Counted from the stretch's first letter, positions 30,564 to 41,195 are shown. The stretch: DNA of 64,000 nucleotides from Leguminivora glycinivorella (GCF_023078275.1 NC_062973.1:23400065-23464064); one strand, 5' to 3'. Numbers and translations are program-made. Notes: a model not told the origin generated them from the sequence alone.

Positions 30564-32162
30564 TTTTTTTTTTTTTTTTTTTTTTTAATTTATTTAACAA
30601 ATAAGTACATTATATTTTTCACATTTATGTTTCTCGCCAAACTGTCTTGCAGTTTGTTGGCGAGATAGCGCTCATTTTTAACATTTATATATATAGTATA
30701 CTTAGGTACTTACATATTTATTAGGCACTAATTAACTTAAAACTATTTACATGCAATGCGCAAGCTTATGTTATCATTATTACATGCTAATGCTTCCTGG
30801 ACTACTCAATTACACTTATACTGTATAAGAATGTCCTATAATATCTATTTATTTATTTATTTATTTATTTATACTTTAGGTAGGTAGATAAATATCTTAG
30901 GGCAATTTCTCCAATAGCGTTTCTTTTAACTTTTTCTTTAATTCTGCTATGGTACATCTATTTTCTTCCCTTAGCAAGCTAATTTCATTATATAACTTTG
31001 GTACCAAAAACCTATTAGTCCTTTTGCCATAGTAGTTTTTAGCATTCCTTTGAACAACTTTTTTTAGCCTTATACTCTTTGTTGTATATTTACTCTGTTT
31101 TTTTATTATATATTTATTATTATCATAATAGTTTTCTACTGCTAGTGTATATTGCACTTTTTGATGTATAGGCAGTATTTTACATATCTTGTACAATTTG
31201 TCATATTCCCCTTTAAGTTTCTTCTTAAATTTTTTACTTACCAAATATTTCATAGATCTTAACTGTATTTTTTTAATTTCTTCTAAATAAGTATGAAAAG
31301 TTCTACCATAAACACTAAGACCATAACTAATAATTGAGTCAACTAACGCGTAATACACAACTAGCATTGTTCTTTTACTAACTAAACTATTTAAATGATA
31401 TAACTTACTTAGGACTGAACGGAGTTTGGAACAAACTGCAGTAACATGGTTTTTCCAGTTGAAATTGTTATCTACATGCATACCTAGATATTTATAAGTA
31501 CTGACATATTCTAAAGGTTCACAACTACAACTATGGATATTACCTATTCCATTGTGCAGACATTCGTAACTATGACCTACTATAGCATACTCATTATAAT
31601 TAACAGTTTTTGCCTTTCGATTATATGGGGAATATATGTGCATACATTTTGTTTTTGACAAATTTATGATTATGCCGTTATCGTGAGCCCATTTCACTAC
31701 TCTGTCAAAGTCTCCTTGAATGTTATTATGGGCTACCGAAATATCGATGTCTGAAGCAAGTATGCACATATCGTCCGCATACATAAACACTTTACAGTCG
31801 GTCAGGACATTTACCACACTGTTGACAAGCATTACAAAGCCGACAGGGCCGTACACCGAGCCGGTGGGCACCCCGAGCGTGACGTCACACTCCGCGCCCG
31901 TGGCGCCGGCGACGCTCGTGCGTATGGTCCTGCCCGCCAGGTAGCTGCGGAACCAGTCGTGGACGGGGCCGGCGATGCCACACTCACTCATGGCTTGAAG
32001 TAGCACCTCGTGCTCTAAAGTATCGAATGCCTTTTTATAATCTATAAAAAGTGCCAGAACTTGCTTACCTTCATTCAAACAGCTGTTTATTTCCTCTGAG
32101 AAGTGTGACAGCGCCGTCGCCGTACTCCGACCTCGCCGGAACCCGTGCTGTGCGTCCGCAAG
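30564..32162 (-). mobile_element. Non-LTR retrotransposon element C, 5'-truncated, with poly-A tail
   Basis: Minus-strand LINE. The 3' poly-A is seen as a 23-nt T run (30564-30586), with a 330-bp 3' region up to the stop at 30897. The 5' end is truncated within the RT domain near 32162. It sits in the middle of a foldback MITE whose two arms flank it. A (TTTA)n tract at 30845-30870 inside the 3' region resembles another SINE/LINE tail. Confidence 0.85.
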
Positions 32163-32171
32163 TACTCCCAT
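30897..32171 (-). pseudogene. Reverse transcriptase of element C, palm and C-terminus
   Basis: 424 uninterrupted codons. QHGFRRGRSTATA near residue 8, FIDYKKAFD with catalytic D44, GVPTGSVYGP (100-109, where Q is usual at the fourth position), YADD 131-134, and a thumb with KYLGMHVDNNFNW. The upstream endonuclease and RT fingers are missing, so it is a truncated copy even though the palm is intact. The apparent ATG at 32171 appears to come from the flanking MITE junction rather than from the LINE. Codons 31860-32160 are visibly GC-richer than the 3' half. No activity is expected without the endonuclease. Confidence 0.9.
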
Positions 32172-32240
32172 CGGTCGTGTTTTAATTTATCGCCACTCGT
32201 TTCGAACTTCCTTTTTTACGCACTTGTATCGTAATGTACT
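32163..32240. mobile_element. Right half of the foldback MITE split by LINE C
   Basis: TCGCCACTCGTTTCGAACTT then CCTTTTTTACGCACTTGTAT mirrors the left half at 30520-30563. This supports insertion of the LINE near the hairpin centre. Confidence 0.6.
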
Positions 32241-32520
32241 ACCTATTTCGTTGGCACAGACTTATCTTTAATGTAAAAAAAATACGAATATACTTTTTTT
32301 AAACATTAAAGTACATAATAATTTAAATCAAACCAGTTTACGAAACAGTTCAAATGATGGATCAGATTACGTCAGCTGTCAGTTTCTCCCGGCTGTGCTA
32401 ATAAAAACTTGCGCCGAAGAAAAGTAGGAAACAATGTTTTACAAGAGTGAAATAAAAAATGCCAAATCGGAAAAGTTGATGACAAACTCAACAAGGATAC
32501 TGCAATAATAATCAAATTAA

Positions 32521-32843
32521 AGCACTGGTGGCTTAGCGGTAAGAGCGTGCGACTTTCGATCCGGAGGTCACGGGTTCAAACCCGGCTCGTACCAATGAGT
32601 TTTTCTGAACTTATATACGAAATGTCATTTGATATTTGCCAGTTGCTTTTTGGTGAAGGAAAACATCGTGAGGAAACCGGACTAATTCCAATAAGGCCTA
32701 GTTACCCTTCGGGTTGGAAGGACAGATGGCAGTCGCTTTCGTAAAAACTAGTGCCTACGCCAAATCTTGGGATTCGTTGTCAAAGCAGACCCCACAGGCT
32801 CCCATGAGCCGTGGCAAATGCCGGGATAACGCAAGGAGGATGA
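32521..32843 (+). mobile_element. Full-length tRNA-derived SINE (family S)
   Basis: The head carries an A-box-like TGGCTTAGCGGTAAGAGCG and a B box GGTTCAAAC (32573-32581), followed by ATGAGTTTTTCTGAACTTAT and the family body ending GGCAAATGCCGGGATAACGC. Internal pol III promoter boxes make this the reference copy in the window. Confidence 0.9.
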
Positions 32844-33197
32844 TAAATTTTCTAACTGCCATGTTGATGATATTTCAGCGTAAATATGTATATCCAAATC
32901 TGTATATAGATCCAAAATAGGTTAAAACAAAGTATATAATATATCCGAAATAGGTTAAAATAGGGAAATTGCCGCGGTCCTTAAAAACAAAATTTTATAA
33001 TGTTATACCATAAGACAGAACTGTACACAGTAAATGAGTTGAACGTGCCGTCACTCAAGTTGATTTCATATTAATCCCATAGTAGCAAATCGTTCATATT
33101 CGTTTTGATAGTTCTCAAACGAAGTTAAGTTGACTAGAAGAAAAAGCCTTTATATTTAAATTATTGAGATTCATTATTTAAATTAGGTGCCATATTA

Positions 33198-33377
33198 TCC
33201 ATACTAATATTATAAATGGGAAGTATGTGTGTCTGTTTGTTTGTCCGTCTTTCACGGCAAAACGGAGCGACGAATCGGCGTGATTTTTTTAGGTGGAGAT
33301 AGTTGAAGGGATGGAGAGTTACAAAGGCTACTTTTTGTCTCTTTCCAACGCGAGCGAAGCCGCGGGCAAAAGCTAGT
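33198..33377 (+). mobile_element. Non-autonomous Helitron relic
   Basis: TCCATACTAATATTATAAAT start, TGTCCGTCTTTCACGGCAAA, and 3' end GCGAGCGAAGCCGCGGGCAA-AAGCTAGT. Confidence 0.9.
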
Positions 33378-34195
33378 TAGTTATATTTTTGTACATACAT
33401 ACTAGTTATTGTTATTCAATAGCCTACTTACCTCGATAACGGTATCTTTGTTCAAATAATAAGGCTTCCACGAATAACCAATAATACTGAAAACGACAAT
33501 TAAACGCCTGAATTTAACGTCATTTATGTATTCATGAAATTACTTCCACCACGCAACGATAATTATTGGGCCCCTGACTTCAAAGGTAATAAAATCAATT
33601 AACTTTAGCTACCTACCAAACACAAATGGGTCCAAAATAGTTAATGGTCCAGACTTTGAAATTGGCCACTCTGAATTATGGCAGAAACAATGTAATATTA
33701 TGTAGGTAAGTCTTATTAAGTATAATATATGCCTTGAACTATAAGGTGTCCTTATTAGATTTCATTAAAATATCAAAAGGTACTAACATCAGTATGAAAA
33801 CTAATCAGAATAACAGCGCCCTCTTGACAATCTATACTAATATTATAAATGGGAAAATGTGTATGTCTATTTGTTTGTCCGTCTTTCACGGGAAAACGGA
33901 GCGACGAATTATCGTATATTTGAAGTGAAAATGAAGTGCTTCCACTGACAGCGTTAAACGTTTAACGCTCAGTATTACCAACTCGAATTTTAAAAAAAAA
34001 AGAACATTCAGTCGAATTGAGAACCTTCTCCTTTTTTTGAAGTCGGTTAAAAAGTACTAGACTGATGCCAGGAATATGCCAAAAATATGCCAATTTTTGT
34101 AGTGAAACTCTTGAACTTGTCCGTATTTAATAAGTTTATGTTTGTTTTTTTCAATAATTTGAGCAATCAGCAATGTAAAATATTTAAAACATTAA

Positions 34196-34707
34196 TAACC
34201 TAACCACAAAATTAAAATTTTGAAAAAACCCTTGACCGCGACATAGTAGACCGATTTTCCTGAAACATTACTAAGAACACTCCCGTCTAACTCAGCTTTT
34301 AGACAAAAAAAACATACATACATACATACAATCACGCCTGTATCCCATAAAGGGGTAGGCAGAGCACATGAAACTACTAAAGCTTCAGTGCCACTCTTGG
34401 CAAATAAGGGGTTAAAAGAAAACGAAACTGTGACATTGCAGTGACAGGTTGCCAGCCTCTCGCCTACGCCACAATTTAACCCATAAGTATCCCATAGTCG
34501 CCTTCTACGACACCCACGGGAAGAAAGGGGGTGGTGAAATTCTTAACCCGTCACCACACAGGTAAAACACCACAGACAAAAAAAAGTAAATCTAAATCGG
34601 GTCATCCGTTCGGGAGCTACGATGCCACAGACAGACACACACACAGACAGACAGACAGACACGTCAAACTTATAACAACCCGTCGTTTTTGCGTCGGGGG
34701 TTAAAAA
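34196..34707 (+). mobile_element. Repeat family K, copy 1, split by an R-family element
   Basis: From CAAAATTAAAATTTTG through CTAACTCAGCTTTTAGAC to (CAGA)n and the terminal hairpin CCGTCGTTTTTGCGTCGG. The R element at 34313-34573 interrupts it with a 12-bp duplication. Confidence 0.85.
34313..34573 (-). mobile_element. Family R retroelement, copy 2, with 12-bp target duplication
   Basis: AGACAAAAAAAA is repeated at 34301-34312 and 34574-34585. The (CATA)n tail stands at the left and the body is the complement of the copy at 12728. Inserted into repeat K. Confidence 0.85.
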
Positions 34708-34867
34708 TTATGAAAGTTACTAAACGCAAAAACGTGACCGAATGTTTTTAAGGTTATGTGACGAAGGTTCACTTTTCCGCGAGGAGGGACTCCACGCACT
34801 ATATTTTGAGTGGAAATAGTTGCAGGGATAGAAAGTGACGTAGGCTACAATTCGTCTCTTTCTAACC

Positions 34868-35044
34868 ACCCACTCCAGGACCGACGCTCCAGGGGTGGAA
34901 TACCGGTAAGGTGGGCTGAGACCGTGAAGAAAGCTTGTGGTTCCATGCAGATGGCAGTCCATATGGCCCTAGACCGCGTCAAGTGGAGAGAAATCACTGT
35001 TGATCACGATCCTCAGCCACGAGGGAACGACTGAGAAGAAGAAG
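34868..35044 (+). mobile_element. RTE-like LINE 3' fragment
   Basis: Encodes GIPVRWAETVKKACGSMQMA and ALDRVKWREITVD followed by a stop and a GAAGAAGAAG tail. This resembles the C-terminal end of RTE-type ORF2. Confidence 0.75.
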
Positions 35045-35160
35045 AACCTCCCACTGCGCTAAAATGGGGGATGAAAGTTTGTGTGGAGAATTTCGCAGTT
35101 TTCGTTTATCGCGAACGAAGCTGCGGGCAACAGCTAGCAGTTATATATTTCTGCACGGGT

Positions 35161-35266
35161 AGCATGGTCGCGCGATAGACGATAAAATATCAGGCCGTCC
35201 CTATCGCACTATTAATAAGTGCGATAGGGACGGCCAGATGTTTTATCATTTATCGCGCGACCATAA
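35161..35266. mobile_element. Foldback MITE family Y, copy 1
   Basis: AGCATGGTCGCGCGATAGAC and GCCGTCCCTATCGCAC are matched by inverted copies on the right. The related copy at 45958 is better preserved. Confidence 0.85.
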
Positions 35267-35579
35267 TTGCCTGCCTGCATGGTTAGGCTTTATTACGGGA
35301 GTTGTTTGTGATCCTTGAGTGGGTTTGAATGCTCCGTCTAGTAGTTAAGGTGGTCTGTGCGTGAAGGTAAAGGTCTGGCAGTTATTGGGTTACACCCAGA
35401 TGTTGTTGACCGCTATTGCCTAATTTATCATCTTATCTAATTATTTTCTCATTACATTATCCATGAGTGATTGTATTACTTTGTGAAGCGATTTCAATGC
35501 ACACGCAAGTCTAATTACTTTACCTACTTTTCCACTGTGTTACCATGCTGGCATTTACTTATTAAATCTGAGAAATTAT

Positions 35580-35967
35580 CATCGTCCTCCTTGCGTTATT
35601 CCGGCATTTGCCACGGCTCAAGCTGCATGCTGCTTATTGGAATCAGCCCGGTTTCTTAATGATGTTTTCCTTATAAACTGAAATAGATACCATACACTAA
35701 AGAAAAAGCGATCAAGCCCACTGGTGGCGAAGCCGGGAATCGAACCCGGGTCTCCAGCTAACGCGGCTGACGTCAAAAAATATTTAATAAAATAATTTGA
35801 TTTGTTCCCTACATCGATGTTTTCCTTCACCGAAAAGCTACTGGCAAATATCAAATGACATTTCGCACATAAATTCTGAAAAACTCATTGGTGCGAGCCG
35901 GGGTTCGAACCCGCGATGTCCGGGACGAAAGTCGCGCGTACTTACCGCTAGGCTACCAGCGCTTCCG
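35580..35967 (-). mobile_element. tRNA-derived SINE (family S) with 12-bp target duplication, carrying a second SINE
   Basis: The perfect duplication CTGAGAAATTAT at 35568-35579 and 35968-35979 bounds a minus-strand S-family SINE. The B box reads GGTTCGAAC in complement near 35900. Part of its middle is deleted near 35625-35640, and a second SINE is inserted at 35673-35815. Confidence 0.9.
35673..35815 (-). mobile_element. Second SINE nested in the first, with its own 12-bp duplication
   Basis: GATGTTTTCCTT is repeated at 35661-35672 and 35816-35827. The insert contains a minus-strand tRNA-like head with CCCGGGTTCGATTCCCGGC. It belongs to a different SINE family from its host. Confidence 0.85.
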
Positions 35968-36332
35968 CTGAGAAATTATAAAATTAATTTCGTTTGACAT
36001 AATAATATAGTTAATTGGGTATTTAAAGTAAAAACTACAACTAACGATTGGCGAATCATAGTCACCTATTTCAATTTAACTACCTAATTACTGCTCAATA
36101 AATCTAAATCCGCACATTCATAATATTAGGTGTACTGCGTAATTGTAATTGTCATGACTCATACCGCTAATACTATAGACTCACACTTAGCTGTCAATTC
36201 AATATGCTGTAAATTCCTGGCAATATTTTTAAATTGAAAGAATTCAGCTGAAAAAGCTTACTTGCTGGTAGCAGACTGGTATGCGTAGCAGCTGTTTTTA
36301 TGCAGTAAGCTAGCAGGTAATTACTTTTTAAA

Positions 36333-36576
36333 TCTAAATATATAAAAGAATAAACTGACACTGACTGACTGACTGACTGACATATCAACGCACAGCCGAA
36401 ACCGCTGGTCCTAGAGATTCGAAATTTGGCACGTAGGTTCCTTATAAGGTAGAAAGGAGCACTAAGAAAGGATTTTTCAAATTTCACATCCTAAGGGGAT
36501 GAAATGAGGGTCCAAAGTTCAACGTTTGAATAAGATTACTTTTAGTACGCGGGCGCAGCCGCGGAGAAAAGCTTGT
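36333..36576 (+). mobile_element. Short Helitron relic, same family as the 8.6-kb stack
   Basis: TCTAAATATATAAAAGAATA, (CTGA)n, ACGCACAGCCGAAACCGCTG and a 3' end CGCGGGCGCAGCCGCGGAG-AAAAGCTTGT. This single-unit copy gives both ends of the family in compact form. Confidence 0.85.
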
Positions 36577-36588
36577 ATTTATATGTAG

Positions 36589-36876
36589 AAGATTTATAAA
36601 ATCTCTAATTCTAATTTCGTAGTTTCCCCTAATTGCGACATCTGTGGGTCAATAGAAGATGTTTATCATGTTCTGATAGAGTGCAATAAAAATCGAGCTC
36701 TCAGGGAGGCGCTCTTAGCCTCAGCCAACCTAAACCCATATGACGTTGGCGCCTTTATACACATTTTGAGTAAACCAGCATCAGACACAGCGAATATGGT
36801 GTATAGGTTGGCGATGAAAAGCAGACTGACAGGGCCGATATGTAATTTTTATAAAGGTCCTAAAAAAAAATCGTAG
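36589..36876 (+). pseudogene. LINE ORF2 C-terminus with a CCHC-like zinc motif
   Basis: About 95 open codons ending at TAG (36874-36876). A C-x2-C-x8-H-x4-C motif is visible in NCDICGSIEDVYHVLIEC, followed by SKPASDTANMVYRLAMKSRL. A terminal CCHC is typical of R1/Jockey/I-type LINE polyproteins. It is 5'-truncated directly after a Helitron end. Confidence 0.75.
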
Positions 36877-37690
36877 TAAATTTAATATAATAAATAGATG
36901 TACTGAGCTTGTTGAATAGGCGTCAGTTTAATTACTGCTGCTTTTATCGTTACTCGTAACATGAGAACGAAATGTAATCAAAGTAGTTTAAAGAGAAACG
37001 TCTACGCGAAATAGTGAATTCCATCACGATGTTTTTTTCACATGCTATTGGCACATTTTTTTTTCACTTCAGAAAATTAATTTGGGAATACAACTGTTCA
37101 TTTCTTAAGCGTGGTTTTGTTAGTCCCCACTGATTGCGCGTTATGTAAATAGTCATTGATTGTGACATAACAACCAATTAAATAGTTTAAGGTGTTATTA
37201 CTCAATCAAAAGTTACTTTATATTGCTCTGTTACCTAATAAATTGCTCTTTGTTTGAAAACTCCCCTTGTTTCAATATTCAAGCTTAATAAAATGATTAA
37301 CTAAACCGATAATAACGTAATCCGCTTTCCCGTTGTCGGGTTTCAAACAAATTATTGTACCGGATAATAGATTCGATCATTTTGTTACGATTGAGCATAT
37401 TAATCAGCTGAAGGGCTTATCCAATACAGAGTTCAGCAAAATGATTGTACCATTTTACTTAATTGCACCTCAGACACCGCAAGCTCAGTCCGAGCGATTA
37501 CATGACTGGCACCTCCCCGGAGGCGATACCTTTATTCTCATGTTTACGAATGCCCGATATCACTTCACAGCCATCCGTAATAAAAGAAACCTTTCCTCCT
37601 GACCAAACAATAATAACGAGTTTGAAGAAAATCGTGCGTCCCTTTAGTTCGGTGATTTATGGTATCTGATTTGTAATACATAAGAGGAGA
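36877..37690. other. Intron sequence without recognised features
   Basis: AT-rich. The open frame at 37333-37602 has no ATG, domain or context. Composition rises sharply in GC from about 37690 toward the receptor exon. Confidence 0.4.
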
Positions 37691-37927
37691 CAGCGCGGCG
37701 TCTCGCGGGGATAGCGCCGTGGGCTCCGCGCGAGCACTCACATAGATACCTTTACGACCGTCTAGTCAGATTAGTGTTAAGCTAAAGCGTCCTACAAAAA
37801 GTGGGGCGCGGGCCAGGCGTTGATGCGATTCACGTCTATTTAAATTCCAAATGCGGCGCGCAAGTGCAACCAAGGTATATGTTCGCACTGCACCCTCGAT
37901 GTAGGTCAGTGTCGGATGCGCCGTTCA

Positions 37928-37933
37928 ACTTAC
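37928..37933 (-). promoter_or_regulatory. Splice donor of the receptor exon
   Basis: GTAAGT on the minus strand immediately after the Val codon, a consensus 5' splice site. Confidence 0.8.
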
Positions 37934-38122
37934 GACGTCGATGAGCTGGCTGAGCTTGAGTTTGATGCAGACGCGGAGGACATCGGTGGTGTTGACCACG
38001 GGCCGCACGAGCTTGTTGTAGTTGGAGAGGAGGTCGTCGTAGAGGCGCTTGGCGTCGGGGTTGCCGGCGGTGGCGGCGCGGGCGAGGCAGCAGGCCGCCA
38101 GCCACCATACGAGCGCGGCCAT
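37934..38122 (-). CDS. Nicotinic acetylcholine receptor alpha subunit (alpha3/alpha4-like), first coding exon
   Basis: 63 codons from the ATG at 38122 to the splice donor GTAAGT (37933-37928). Residues 1-19 (MAALVWWLAACCLARAATA) form a signal peptide. The mature N-terminus GNPDAKRLYDDLLSNYNKLV and then KLKLSQLIDV is the hallmark start of insect nAChR alpha subunits, ligand-gated cation channels of cholinergic synapses. The frame ends in phase 0 after Val, where the family continues in the next exon. That exon is absent from the window, implying a first intron of at least 37.9 kb. An upstream in-frame ATG (38287) exists, but the signal peptide decides for 38122. Alpha3 versus alpha4 cannot be settled from this exon. 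Confidence 0.88.
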
Positions 38123-38290
38123 CAGCTCCCGGGCTCGGGCATCGTTACGTAAGGCTCGACGGACGGACGGCCCGGGCGCGACGCGGCACAGTACTGCCGC
38201 GCGCGCGAGGCCCCCCTCACCCCCGGCTCTCACCCCGCCGCCGCCGCCCGAACCCGAGCGCTGAAGAATCACCGTCCGACGCGACACTCT

Positions 38291-39132
38291 TTTGTATATT
38301 AGCTCGACGCTCGCTGTTCGGTTTAATTAACGGACTAAGAAAAACGAAAAAGCTTGCTACAATAAATAATATTTAAAGATAATGATCTTAAACCGCTTTT
38401 TGTGAAGATAGAAATTATTTTTACAAATTTGAATATTTCCATAATACAACAAGAACCTCAGTTTACAAAACTTCGGATACTTAGGAAGCAAATATCTGTT
38501 TACGTTACTTACCATTAAGTGTTAATTATCTTTGGGACTTGACTTTTAATTAGTTAAGTTGAACCGAAATTATCGATAAGTCGGATTAAGGGGAAGCTCC
38601 GGGCGTCGTTTCAGAAACAATAAACGCAAGACTAAATTTCGTTGAAAACTTGACTGCCGCCACTGCCTTTAAGAAAGTAAGAATATGTAAAATAAAATAA
38701 AGCAAGAATATATTATGTCTTCGCATTATATGTACTCTCTAGTACTAATGAAATCAAGGACATAACTAGTAAAAGGGTACCAAGGCGGAAAATACTATGT
38801 TGGAAAACCGGATTTGGGGCGTCCCCTTTCTTTTCAAGGCACGGATAGAACTTGAGATGAGGGCCGTATGCATTAATAATCATTATGGTTAGGCGGAGTC
38901 TATGACCACTTGAGATGTAGCATATTTAACGGACGAGGCTTGAGGCCCTTTATTTGATGGAGGCTCTTAGGCCGTGAAAAATTAAAACAAATTCGTCCTT
39001 TCAACAATCTTGTTGTTTTTTAAGATAATTACTTATATTACTTCGGTTTTCTCTTTGGTTTAGCTTTCTCATTCGTTTTTACTTTAACAAGAAGTGGCAT
39101 ACAATCCTGTATCTAAATACTTACGTACACTT
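38291..39132. other. Upstream flank of the receptor gene
   Basis: No gene. Proximal promoter sequence would be expected in the first few hundred bases, but no specific element is recognised. Confidence 0.4.
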
Positions 39133-40203
39133 TAACTCCCTTATTCATAAACGTACACTAAAGTTATCAAGCCAATAAGGTAAAATACCCCATAATGGAC
39201 GGTGATGCCATTATGGACAAAAAAACACAAATCCTTAAAAATAAGTATCTAAAATAAGTTTCTAAAAACTGACGGCTGTGTACCATAAACTAGAGTTGTA
39301 GACCTGTTTCATTTTGAAGTTTCAATTAATTCGGTTATTTCTGAAGGATTTGGCGACAAGATAAAATTCACCAGTTTACTGAAAAAAATATCAAGACGAA
39401 TTCTTAGTAATGTTGTTAAGAGAGTTGAGTTCATGTATAAAATAATAAAAAAATAACGCACGGTGTAATCTTGAATGCGTTTTACTTACTGCATTAAGCA
39501 TGAGATAAGGTATACAACATACTAGTTTGTTGCTCCAAAGATATAAAGAAATGACGTTATTTTGCAAGTGTCCATTACTGGACCCGAAAAACTGCGTACC
39601 TCCTATAATGGACAAGGAACAATTTACAAAACCAAAATTTACAAGAAACAATCCTATGTTAAAATAACCCAAACTAATTGTATTTATGGTGTATAAAATT
39701 GACTCATTGCGTATCAGTTGGCTTTAAAAGTAAAATTTTAAACTTATTTAACTGTCCATAATGGGGGATCCATTACTGGAGAACTGCCGTCCATAATTGG
39801 AGAAAAAACACCTAGTTTTAATTTGTTAACTATGAAGAAACCAATAGGAGTATCTATTCTGCAATACGCTTGAAATGTAAAAAAAGGATAGGACATTCAA
39901 GATTTAACACGCTTTAGAATTTTTACATTTATCAGTGAAATATCAAAAACAGGCGAATTTTTTTCTTAAAGAATTGGGTTTTCACCTATACATTTAATCA
40001 TTATGGTTGAAATATCATAAAAACAGGCTTTATTTGATGGAGGCTCTTTTTGAAAAATTAAACTGTCCTTTCCATGATTGGGTCCGTCACCTTAAAGTTC
40101 GTTTGTCCCTTTCTATCACACCAATACGCACACCAAGTCGGAAAGGGACAAACGAACTTTATCGGCTTGATAACTTTAGGGTACGTTTATGAATAAAGGG
40201 GTA
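39133..40203. mobile_element. Hairpin MITE family T, copy 4, split by a 915-bp element
   Basis: Left arm TAACTCCCTTATTCATAAAC (39133) to GCCAATA, and right part AAGTTCGTTTGTCCCTTTC...GTTTATGAATAAAGGGGTAA (to 40203). Joined at the TA, they restore the family sequence. Confidence 0.85.
39178..40092. mobile_element. TA-flanked DNA transposon with repeated CCATAATGGA motifs
   Basis: TA at 39176-39177 and 40093-40094. Inverted ends AGGTAAAATACCCCATAATG and (complement) AGGTGACGGACCCAATCATG share the AGGT start and the CCC...ATGGA block. Variants of TCCATAATGGAC recur through the element (about 39190, 39212, 39575, 39604, 39765, 39780, 39792 and 40070). 915 bp, no transposase. Confidence 0.75.
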
Positions 40204-40400
40204 ACACTATGCAAAGTCTCATGACCTCTTAAACTAAAGGAATTCTAGTAATGCGTACAATTATAACCTACAGTTACAATACTGTAGGTATGTCCTGATT
40301 TCTCGAGTAGGTACTAACGGTTGCAGCCTGTCCTTGTCAGTGTTTCACTGATAGTATTCCCGGCATTGTGACCACCAATACAATATTTATTTATACGTGT

Positions 40401-40630
40401 AAGCGGGGCAAATCTCGACTGGGGGACAAATGTAACTGGTCCAATTTTTCCATGTTTTACAATGTTAATACAATTACAATTAAATAGAGTGTCCAACGGT
40501 TATATATAGCAGGCGTGTTCAGTGGATACTGGATACGTCATGTAGAACTCAACATCATAGTGTAATAATAATGGAAAATATGGATCAGTTACAATTGTCC
40601 CCCAGTCGAGATTTGCCCCGCTGTACCTTA
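40401..40630. mobile_element. MITE family M, copy 5
   Basis: AAGCGGGGCAAATCTCGACT and the complementary GTCGAGATTTGCCCCGCTG; core GTGTCCAACGGTTAT. Confidence 0.85.
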
Positions 40631-40659
40631 TGGCATTATTAAGAGTCACTTTATAAAAT

Positions 40660-40901
40660 ACTAGCTTTTGCCCGCGGCTTCGCTCGCGTTAAATCCAAAT
40701 ATTCGGCGTGCTTCATACAAATTCCACCCCCCATTTTAGGGAAGTGGGGTGTTAGAAAGAGACAAAAAGTAGCCTATGTCACTCTTCATCCCTTCAACTA
40801 TCTCCACTTTAAAAAATCACGTCAATCCGTCGCTTCGTTTTGCCGTGAAAGACGGACAAACAAACAGACACACACACTTTACCATTTATAATATTAGTAT
40901 T
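40660..40901 (-). mobile_element. Non-autonomous Helitron relic
   Basis: ACTAGCTTTTGCCCGCGGCT at the left (3' end in complement), GACGGACAAACAAACAGAC, and TTATAATATTAGTAT at the right. Confidence 0.85.
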
Positions 40902-41195
40902 TATAATATTAGATGCTTTGGTAAGTTTACTCTTTGGACAGACACACAAAGGCACAGACTTAAACTTGTCTGAAAATTTTGTACAACTATTACCTACATA
41001 TAATATGGAATATGGTATGTTCGGATGTCTCGAGTACAGCGGTTGCAGCCTCAGTCCTTGTCAGCTTCACCGATAGCATTCCCTGCATTCTGACAACCAA
41101 TACAATACGAGTATGCATTTCATAAAATCAATACAAATCAGTGCGTAGTTCACATATTTGCTTTGTGAATTTTGTGATTGAGAACTGTGTAAGTG

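Larger units (their letters stand above)
33831..35137 (+). mobile_element. Helitron relic enlarged by nested insertions
   Basis: The 5' TCTATACTAATATTATAAAT (33831) and 3' GCGAACGAAGCTGCGGGCAA-CAGCTAG (35137) frame about 1.3 kb. Inside are a K-family repeat (34196-34707), itself split by an R-family element, and an RTE-like LINE tail (34868-35044). Helitron body pieces (GTGGAAATAGTTGCAGGGAT, near 34811) lie between. Confidence 0.7.
37690..38290. promoter_or_regulatory. CpG-rich block around the receptor first exon
   Basis: A stretch dense in CG dinucleotides and GC runs, in contrast to the AT-rich surroundings. It spans the coding exon and the likely 5' untranslated region and promoter on the minus strand. 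No convincing TATA box or initiator can be assigned. Compositional evidence only. Confidence 0.5.

Noticed and set aside
32521..32600. Possible tRNA genes (also 9056, 35735, 35900, 42450 and 52070)
   Set aside because: Each tRNA-like head continues into a SINE body shared among copies, so these are SINE promoters rather than tRNA genes.
37333..37602. 89-codon + strand frame near the receptor exon
   Set aside because: No ATG at its start, no recognisable motif, no splice or codon-use support.
37836..38264. Overlapping open frames on both strands in the CpG-rich block
   Set aside because: GC-rich sequence lacks stop codons by chance. Only the nAChR frame has a signal peptide, family motif and splice donor.
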